Shown: piece after piece, positions 57,481-64,000 of the stretch
Layout: every line of letters begins with the position of its first letter
Numbering within the stretch: the first letter of the stretch is position 1
Source: Actinernus sp. WN-2022
Lineage: Eukaryota > Cnidaria > Anthozoa > Actiniaria > Actinernidae
Direction of reading: 5' to 3'
NCBI GenBank assembly: GCA_030867875.1
Contig: JAOWCC010000260.1
Span: 1-64,000, forward strand
DNA length: 64,000 nucleotides
Notes under the pieces: generated by a model
Seen by the model: only the letters and a program-made list of their open reading frames with translations
Told to the model about the DNA's origin: nothing
Databases searched by the model: none
Position numbers and translations under genes: made by a program

Positions 57481-57660
57481 TTCTCGTTATATTAGCCTGC
57501 AATTAATAATTATGCATCTCGTATCTTGAGCCCCCAAATTAGAAAGCCTGTATTGCAGGCTAAACACTGTCTCACTTCCGGTTGCCGTCCGTGTATCCTG
57601 ACCTTTTGTCTCGTTCTAGTCTATGACCGCGCGACTCGGTGTTAACGAAATTACTTGAAC

Positions 57661-57910
57661 TCGTAATATGAGGGTCTGGGGGGGGGGGGGGGGGGGTCCT
57701 ACATGTCAGTTGTCAGTTAAAATTTTGGCCATTTGTCAGTTAGCCCTAGTTAATCATTACTAGAGAAAATGTACAATGTTTCACCCACAAAAACCAAATT
57801 TGTCAGTTGTCAGTTATTTTTCGGTTGTCAGTAAAAACAATTTCATTTTGTCAATTATTTTTAACGCCGTTTGTCAGTAGTCAGTTAACCCCAATCAGAC
57901 CCTCTAATAT
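57661..57910. mobile_element. G-tract-ended MITE with TGTCAGT repeats
   Basis: The left end 'aatatgagggtctggggg' (with a G run to 57696) faces the right end 'ccccaatcagaccctctaat' (57890-57910). The interior contains 'tgtcagttgtcagtta' and many variants. It resembles the G/C-ended element at 31506-31879 in design. Confidence 0.65.
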
Positions 57911-58149
57911 ATTAACTGTAACTGAAAGATATAGGAAGTTAGCAAAATATACAGACAGATGATGTAGACAGCCAATACACGGCAGATGGAAGTCTGAAAC
58001 AGCAACTTGATTTAAAGTCGGTAACTCGTGACAGTCTGATAAACTTGACGACGTGGGTCCTGTATACGATTTTACATCCTTTTCCGAGAAGACGTGAAGG
58101 CCTAACTATTTGTAGTTCGAGAACGAGATTGTTTCACAAAGGCAGCACC

Positions 58150-58256
58150 TTCTACTCAGTTATTTTAAGACTGAGTGTTGGCCCGGCCGGAGTTTGAGCC
58201 CGCGACCTCCGGCTCGTCAAAACGGAGCTCAACCACTGAGCTAACCGGGGCAGACT
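58150..58256 (-). repeat. tRNA-derived SINE head or tRNA pseudogene
   Basis: The minus strand reads 'ccccggttagctcagtggtt' (D-arm/A box), 'gagctccg...cggag' and 'gtcgcgggctcaaactccgg' (B-box-like), ending 'ccgggcca'. The anticodon arm closes with an 11-nt loop and the T arm is mismatched, so it is not a functional tRNA. Confidence 0.65.
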
Positions 58257-58453
58257 GGAGCTTAACCACTAAGCTAACTGGGAGGGACTGGAGCTTAACC
58301 ACTAAGCTAATCGGGAGGGCTGGAGCTTAACCACTGAACTAACCGGGGGGGACTGGAGCTTAACCACTAAGCTAACCGGGAGGGGCTGGAGCTTAACCAC
58401 TGAGCTAACCGGGAGAGACTGGAGCTTAACCACTGAGCTAACCGGGAGGCGGT
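58224..58453 (-). repeat. Seven 33-bp tandem copies of the tRNA A-box region
   Basis: Units starting 'ggagctcaaccactgagcta' at 58224, then 'ggagcttaaccactaagcta' and variants at 58257, 58290, 58322, 58355, 58388 and 58421. The period is 33 bp (once 32). On the minus strand each unit contains 'ttagctcagtggttaagctc', i.e. a pol III A-box-like D arm. The first unit is continuous with the tRNA-like SINE. Confidence 0.92.
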
Positions 58454-58744
58454 GACGTGCAAGATTAAGTCAAGTCTCGTTTGATTGTTTCACAAAATAT
58501 CAGCATTTAACTTGTTTTGTCACAAGTATAGTACTTATAAACTCAGAAGTTACTTATAAAGTCTCAGAAGCTTGTACATTCTGACTATTATAGTTACAGT
58601 GCAACATTAAATAATGAGTTACGTTTCATTCTAGTTCTGTATGCTCCTTCCTACCAATAATAAATCATATAATTATAGTGTTTTGCTGTGTTATGTAAAG
58701 TGAGGACTAGAGCATAAAGATGTATTTTCGGAACAGAGTAGAGA

Positions 58745-59496
58745 AAATAAGTGTCCTAGATGACTAAACGTTGATCTTGGGCTGCCTGTGGTTCATCCTA
58801 TCCAAGGGTTTACCATTTGTAGCAAGAAACCAGTTGGCATGAATATTGTATAACGGAAAGGACTTTCTCAAACTAACAGACCAACTGGAAGAGTCGGTGC
58901 AGTTGCCATTTACAATTCCAGCAGATAATCTCGCGGTTGTCTACAAAAGAGACTGAAAGCGGGGAGAAACATGCAAATGGTACAGAAAATCTCAGTTACA
59001 TGCATTGGTTCCAACCTCCCTGTTCCAACCGAGAAAAGAGAAGTATTTCCATTTGATATTTCAACCGGAATTCTCGGGTTTTTCGTATAAATGGTAAGCA
59101 CCCCTAGTTCCCTGTGGTTCAACCTAACCTAGTTCTAGATGACTAAACATTGAGTTCAGTTGGACAGCCTGTGGTTCAATCTGTGCAAGTTACCTGTTGT
59201 TCACCCCAGTTGTTGCTGCTGTCCAAAGTTCCAAAGTTCTTCTGAGGAGGAACATCAATATGTGAATGCACTGACGACAGAGACAATTTGAAGATGAACA
59301 AATGTTGAAAAAATTATTGTTACATCGAGAAAGAACCCTCAGTTCTCCTTTCATTTAAGGTCCCAATAAATGACCTTCCAATTCCTATAACCGACACGTG
59401 ACCGGATTATATTGATCTATTGATCTATTGATCTATTACTAAATGTATTTCTTTTCAGAACTTTGATTAGAGTTAGCAGTACACAAGGTCGATAAG
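58745..59496 (+). repeat. Upstream segment of ACS copy 3 shared with copy 1
   Basis: It matches 14243-14335 plus 15231-16201 without the 0.9-kb insertion and without the five 33-bp units. It contains (attgatct)3 at 59411-59438. A probable 5'-UTR acceptor 'tatttcttttcag' ends at 59458, 38 bp before the ATG. Confidence 0.8.
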
Positions 59497-59666
59497 ATGT
59501 CTAAGATGAGTTATGTCCACACCCCTCACAAGAGTCCAATGGACCATCGACTACTACACCAGTTCCTAGACTCCCTGGCCGAGCAGCAACCAGACACAGA
59601 GGCAATTATCATGTATGACATGGAGAAGACACGATCTGCCATGACATACGGTGAATACAGGGACAG
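59497..59666 (+). CDS. ACS-like copy 3, coding exon 1
   Basis: 170 nt, MSKMSYVHTPHKSPMDHR to 'AMTYGEYRDR', phase-2 end CAG|GTATGATT. The residues match copy 1 except H-to-L in 'DHRLLHQ' and H-to-Q in 'EQQPDTE'. Its intron is short (181 bp) and carries 'aacccaaccttgattccatt', which is the undisturbed form of the sequence amplified in copy 1. It therefore shows what the intron looked like before the array formed. Confidence 0.85.
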
Positions 59667-59847
59667 GTATGATTGTTTTGTATTTATATGTTATACTGAA
59701 ACCCAACCTTGATTCCATTTCAGCCATCCTTGTGGAGTCGTTACTTTGAGAAGTTGATTAAAACGTTTAAAATTGTGAACACGAGTTAGTTTGAGTAAAT
59801 ACTAGATTTAGTCTGGCTCATTACACACAGCGGTAGTGCTTCAAAAG

Positions 59848-61447
59848 ACATGCGTATTCCTTCATCAACAGGTCCATGTACTTGGCAACTTCTCTCCTTG
59901 AGCTTGGATTATCACGTGGTCAACGCGTGGTGCTGATAGGTCGAAACAGTATTCGGTTTGTGGTGTTCCTCATGGCTCTACATCGTATTGGTGCCAATGT
60001 CATCTTGGTAGGTCCAGGAAGTCTCACCCTAGATAAAGTGAACCTGCTGAAGAGGCTCAAATGCACAACAATAGCGTGTGATCCAGAAATGAACGAATCG
60101 CAGACACAACAACTGATGAGAGGAATCGAGGAGCTTATGGACCACAACCAAGTCGAAAAGGAAGACATTCAGACATTAGTATCATTGGGGGAGCTAGAGT
60201 CGGGTTTGCGTGTCTTCAAGAAGGGGAAACTTCACGCTTACGACAACCTCCTCAAGCGCGGTGAATCTCCAGACTTTGAGAAACTGCTGAAAGCTCAAGC
60301 TGAAGTCCAGTTTGATGATCCCATCATGGCCATGCTCACTTCTGGCAGTACAGGGGAATCAAAACTTGTGCAACACACAATTCATGGCTGTGTGAATTTG
60401 TTTGATATTTCACAGATGGCGTCGAAGGGAATTCCGCAGATGAAATCGTACTTTGATCGTCCGATGGTCTGGGGTGGAGGATTCTTTAGTATTCTAACCA
60501 CGATCTTTGCCAATACTACCTTAGTCTGTGTACCAGTGGAAATGGCTCTGTCCGACCAAACAAACGAGGCTGTTTTTGAAATCTTGCAAAGAGAAAGGTG
60601 CATAAGTTGTTCTATAACTGTTCCTTTGATGCGCAAGCTAGTCAAAGAATCGCTTCACCTCAAGTACGATCTCAGTCACATCAAGCTCTTCACGCTTGGA
60701 GGACAACGCTTTTCTCGATCGCTGGTAATTGATGTTTTAGGTGCCCTTCCATTGGCTAAAGCAAATCTCGTTTACGCCTCATCAGAAGGCATGGTATTGG
60801 CGAGAATCATTTTCAGTAAAGAGGGAGGAAACCAACAAGAATATGGCAAGATGTTAGTCCATTCGGGAGCCGAGGTAAAACTTGTTGATAGCGACAACAA
60901 ACTCGTCCCTCGAGAGACTGTTGGAGAAATCTGTATCCGAAGCCCTTGTGTGTTTTTGGAGTACCTTGGTAATGCTGAGGCCACTAAGGAAGCCAAGTCC
61001 TCAACTGGCTGGTTGTACACTGGAGATCTAGGAATCATGGATGACATGGGAAGGATTGAAGTTGTAGGACGGAAGACAGAATTCATCAAACGCGCTACGG
61101 TGAAGATTTCCCCCGCCGAAATAGAGAAAGTGATATTACAACACCCAAGCGTTGCTGATGTTGTTGTCATCGGTATTCCTGACCAGCAGCTACATGAGGA
61201 GATTTGCGCATGCGTTGTTCTCGATCATGACACAACAGCTGCAGCACCTAGCCTTGAAACGAGGCTGGCAGAGCTGGAGGACTGGTGCGAGCTGCAATGG
61301 CCTTCTGGCCCGGATGGGTTGAGTTTAAAGCCTAAGTATTTTGTGTTGATGGAGAAGTACCCTGTGATGAATACTGGAAAGATTGATGGTCGAGCTATTA
61401 AACAAGCAGCTATGGAGAAACTTGGAGTGAAAACTGAAGAAGACTGA
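59848..61447 (+). CDS. ACS-like copy 3, coding exon 2
   Basis: The acceptor cttcaaaag|acatgcg, as in copy 1, gives ...YRDR-HAYSFINRSMYLATS and a 589-aa product. P-loop TSGSTGESK (221-229), YASSEGM at about 366, YTGDLG, GRKTEFIKR, PAEIE and NTGKID with Lys at about 568 are all present. Like copy 2 it has the 5-residue insertion DTTAAAPS near the C-terminus that copy 1 lacks, and YAS in place of YGS. The C-terminal domain looks intact, with no frameshift or stop. Function by family: ATP-dependent acyl activation, substrate unknown. Its 3' flank matches that of copy 2. Confidence 0.88.
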
Positions 61448-61754
61448 AGAAAAATGAAACTGAGATGGAACTGAAAACTACGCGAGAATTAAAGAACATC
61501 TACGTGATGGTGTTCTTGGAAACAACTAAAATCTTGGGGGACTTACTGCACATATGGTTGATTTATTTCGATGGTGCCTGCGAGTATGGATATTCTGGAT
61601 ATGTTGTGTACATTATTTCATTGGCGGTAATGCTAAAACATCTGACAACATCTATCAGGCGCCAAACGTTTCAAAATTAATTTGTGCATACATGTACCCA
61701 TCCAATGCCTAAAGTACGCTTATAAGACATACATAAACAATTAACCAGTAAACA
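61448..61754 (+). other. 3' flank of copy 3, shared with copy 2
   Basis: It aligns with 41010-41340. The 71-codon ORF at 61465-61680 reflects this flank and is not conserved as a frame in copy 2 (a 4-nt difference at 'catctactcgtgatgg' versus 'catctacgtgatgg'). Confidence 0.7.
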
Positions 61755-61880
61755 AATCCGTGCAAGTAACTAAGATCGTTGCAAGTACACAAAATCATAA
61801 GTACAAATATCCGTGCAAGTACGTAAATTCAGTGCAAGTGCAAAATTCCGTGCAAGTACGCAAAACATTGCAAGTACCAA
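61755..61880 (+). repeat. GTGCAAGTA satellite, left part of copy 3 block
   Basis: Matches 41305-41440 in order, up to 'caaaacattgcaagtac', where the Helitron-like element begins. Confidence 0.9.
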
Positions 61881-63089
61881 CAAGAGCCCATCTGGGCTTT
61901 CACTCGGGCCACATGAGATTGAAGAAATCCTCTTAGTAATATTAACGAAAGGGAAGAATTATTAGCTGAATTTAGCAATCTTTAGGAGTGGCCGGTAGCG
62001 CGGTGACTTTCATTCTCTGCTCCCCTAGTATATATGTAATTAAATATTTTTGTTTTTCTCGTATGTTCACCTTTTAATTTAAACACTACTTATTCATGTA
62101 ACACACGTTTACAATTTAGTCTACTGTTCTGTTATATTGCAGGTTCCGAGTACTAATAGATGATTGTCTCAAATGCTTGTTTATATTTGTACCATATTAT
62201 AAGTTGTATCCTGTCCATCCTGTGATGGAGCTAGCTATGTCAATTTGTGTGCCTCTATGTAACTTTATCTGCTGTTCTTGCCATTACGAGTCCATCTTGG
62301 TAGTTGTTGGATTAAAGAATATTAACTGAAATGCCTGTTGGTTATCTCTAATTATTAAAGAACTATAAAGGGAATTGTTGAAAGCCTTTAATTTCTCGAA
62401 CCAACTGAACCTCGGCCGTGAGAGGTTTCTTGTTTGTTTACCTTGAGAGTTGAATATTGCTTGGCTCTTGGCGAACGACAGACTGTTGCTCTCACAGTTC
62501 AGGAGTTCAGATGTCTTCAGACTTCGATAGAGGATAGTAACCCATAACTGCTCAACCACAGTATATATATTTGCTAGTAATTCGCTATATTTCGCTATAA
62601 ATCAGCTATTCAGTATACCTCAGTACAGTCAGTGTATAACGCGGTACACAGAGAGATCGTACGAGATCGGTAAACCAGCCAAAAACGCCGTCAAAACTAT
62701 TTTAGTGTTGGCCTACCGATCACGGTGTTTGCGCTGGTTAATGTATTATGACTGAGAGTAAAATGAAATGTGGCATAAAACCTACGAAACGTACCTCAAA
62801 CAAGAGCGGCAGTTGAAATATCCTGAGCGTGTTGGAAAGCTTTCGCACGAGTGAAGTTAAATAAAACATTAAACTGCTTACATTTGAGAGATGGGACTCC
62901 AAATTTGAGAGAAATTTCCTCGCGGGGCCACCATCTTGATTTTACTGTATTAAATTATGTAAATAAATTAACCTGGGTGTTACGTGACCAGCACAGTGTA
63001 ATCTGATTGGTCGTGAACTTGAAATGTAACGCATGCGCAGAATAACGGCCTGCAGATTTAGACTCGGTGCTGCCACAGGCAGGCCGAGT
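61881..63089. mobile_element. Helitron-like non-autonomous element, copy 2 (1.2 kb), inserted in the satellite
   Basis: It starts 'caagagcccatctgggcttt' and ends with the hairpin actcggtgctgcc-aca-ggcaggccgagt (63062-63089). The satellite is interrupted exactly here: 'cattgcaagtacca' on the left and 'aaaatcagtgcaactacaaa' on the right, where copy 2 of the gene region reads 'cattgcaagtatcaaaaatc' (41424-41443). No bases are duplicated; insertion is between A residues (T-T on the other strand). No Rep/helicase ORF. Confidence 0.75.
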
Positions 63090-63500
63090 AAAAATCAGTG
63101 CAACTACAAAAAATTCGTGCAAGTAAACAACAACAGAAGTTAATACAATAAATAAGAAGAAATATATATACTAAGGGGGGTGCCGGCTTCCTGAAATAAC
63201 CATATAGGGTTAAGGAACCAGTAAGCCAGATTTAATGGAAGAAATATAAACTGAAATCGTTGCAAGTAACATAAAAACTGTGCAAGTACAAAAATCAGTG
63301 CAAGTGGCAAGTAATTAAGTAAAATCGTTGCAAGTAAACCAAAATCGTTACAAGTACAAAAAATCCGTGCAAGTAAAAATAAAATAGGTGCAAGTAAACC
63401 AAACTCGTTGCAAGTACAAACAGTCCGTGCAAGTAAACAAAAATCCGTGCAATTAAAAGTAAAATCGTTGCAAGTAAACCAAAATCGTTGCAAGTAAAAA
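63090..63500 (+). repeat. GTGCAAGTA satellite, right part of copy 3 block
   Basis: Resumes the satellite after the Helitron-like insertion. A non-satellite piece (63128-63248, containing 'aaggggggtgccggcttcct') interrupts it again. It then runs to 63500, ending in the same 'gtcggtaatagtttt' junction as copy 2 (41822). Confidence 0.88.
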
Positions 63501-64000
63501 ACGTCGGTAATAGTTTTATTCTGAATTTTTGGAGATTAAATCCTTTATAAAATGTTCTTATTTTGGCACATAGCAGACACCAAATGACCCTAAAATCTAT
63601 CACTTTGCTATATTTTCAAAAGTTTCCAACATAGAAGATTGAATTTTTGTGGGATGATGAAGACCGACGACCTAAACAAATCCGATGATTTGATCTACCG
63701 TAGACATCTTGATGACGTCACAGTTACGTCATGTATCCATTTATAATAGGTTTCTCGATGTTTTCAATTACCTTCAACATCAGTAAATTTTATATTTTCG
63801 ATTTCCCATCATGTCGACAACAAAGAAACCGAAAACCCGAGTTCGATTGGTTAAGAGGGAGAAAAGTTATTAAATTTTGAATTTTGGCAATTTTTCCGCC
63901 AAAATTTGGCAGGAAATATTCAATACAGAACCATTTACAAAATAACTTCTTCATTCATCTTTTAGAGTTTAAAATATTTGTTTACGACAATCTAGCAATC
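63501..64000. other. End of the window, no gene recognised
   Basis: 63501-63585 is the last part shared with the copy 2 downstream region (ttctgaatttttggagat, 'ttcttattttggcacatagc'; compare 41830-41905). The remainder is AT-rich, with no ORF that looks coding. 'gatgacgtcacagttacgtc' at 63712 contains two CRE-like TGACGTCA/TTACGTCA motifs, of unknown relevance. Confidence 0.5.

Noticed and set aside
58150..58256. A functional tRNA gene
   Set aside because: Anticodon loop of 11 nt and a mismatched T arm; continuous with a tandem array of its own 5' part.
62284..62559. 91-codon minus-strand ORF in the second Helitron-like copy
   Set aside because: No Rep, helicase or other recognisable motif, and the interior is not shared with the first copy.

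Overview
This is a eukaryotic, metazoan window. It is AT-rich, has introns and is crowded with transposable elements of many classes. The mix of BEL/Pao and Ty3/gypsy LTR elements, CR1/L2-like LINEs, tRNA-derived SINEs and many hairpin MITEs, together with tandemly duplicated acyl-CoA-synthetase-like genes, fits an invertebrate, most likely an anthozoan cnidarian such as a coral. The species-level placement is inference; nothing here names the organism.

The only convincing host genes are three tandem paralogs on the + strand, about 20 kb apart. They encode ANL-superfamily (AMP-forming) acyl-CoA synthetase-like proteins: copy 1 (exons 16202-16371 and 19734-21318), copy 2 (39072-39241 and 39395-41009) and copy 3 (59497-59666 and 59848-61447). 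Each has a 170-nt first coding exon and one large second coding exon, giving predicted proteins of 584, 594 and 589 aa. Copies 1 and 3 share their upstream region, including a probable 5'-UTR splice acceptor. Copies 2 and 3 share their downstream region, including an unusual GTGCAAGTA satellite. Copy 2 has lost the shared upstream region and has a changed splice junction.

The most striking object is inside copy 1. The end of exon 1, its 5' splice site and the first 40 nt of intron 1 are amplified into a 114-bp tandem array of 23 units (16298-18881). Every unit keeps a GT donor. The unit length is a multiple of three, but about half of the units carry a TAC-to-TAA stop, so only the first two donors could give an uninterrupted protein.

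Layout. 1-3640: dispersed repeat with a 1.3-kb TIR transposon. 3657-9159: complete but decayed BEL/Pao element on the minus strand, with two LTRs, CTCGG target duplications, a tRNA-Tyr-type primer site and an internal reverse transcriptase deletion. 10661-11443: palindromic MITEs. 11640-14240: decayed CR1-like LINE. 14243-21400: copy 1 locus. 21695-28790: hairpin MITEs, a LINE 3' end and a truncated gypsy pol. 28790-31000: second copy of the dispersed repeat, interrupted by a 305-bp hairpin and by a TIR element with a 9-bp target duplication. 31388-38756: two LINEs, one with seven 130-bp tandem duplications of its own coding region, plus minisatellites and G/C-tract elements. 39072-43270: copy 2 locus with inverted satellite blocks. 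43930-50730: SINE, MITEs, LINE fragments and Helitron-like elements. 50730-56500: repeat-rich DNA without genes. 56500-58460: third copy of the dispersed repeat, a G-tract MITE and a tRNA-SINE with an A-box minisatellite. 58745-63585: copy 3 locus, whose downstream satellite is split by a second Helitron-like copy. Several insertions can be dated relative to one another because an unoccupied copy of the target lies elsewhere in the window.
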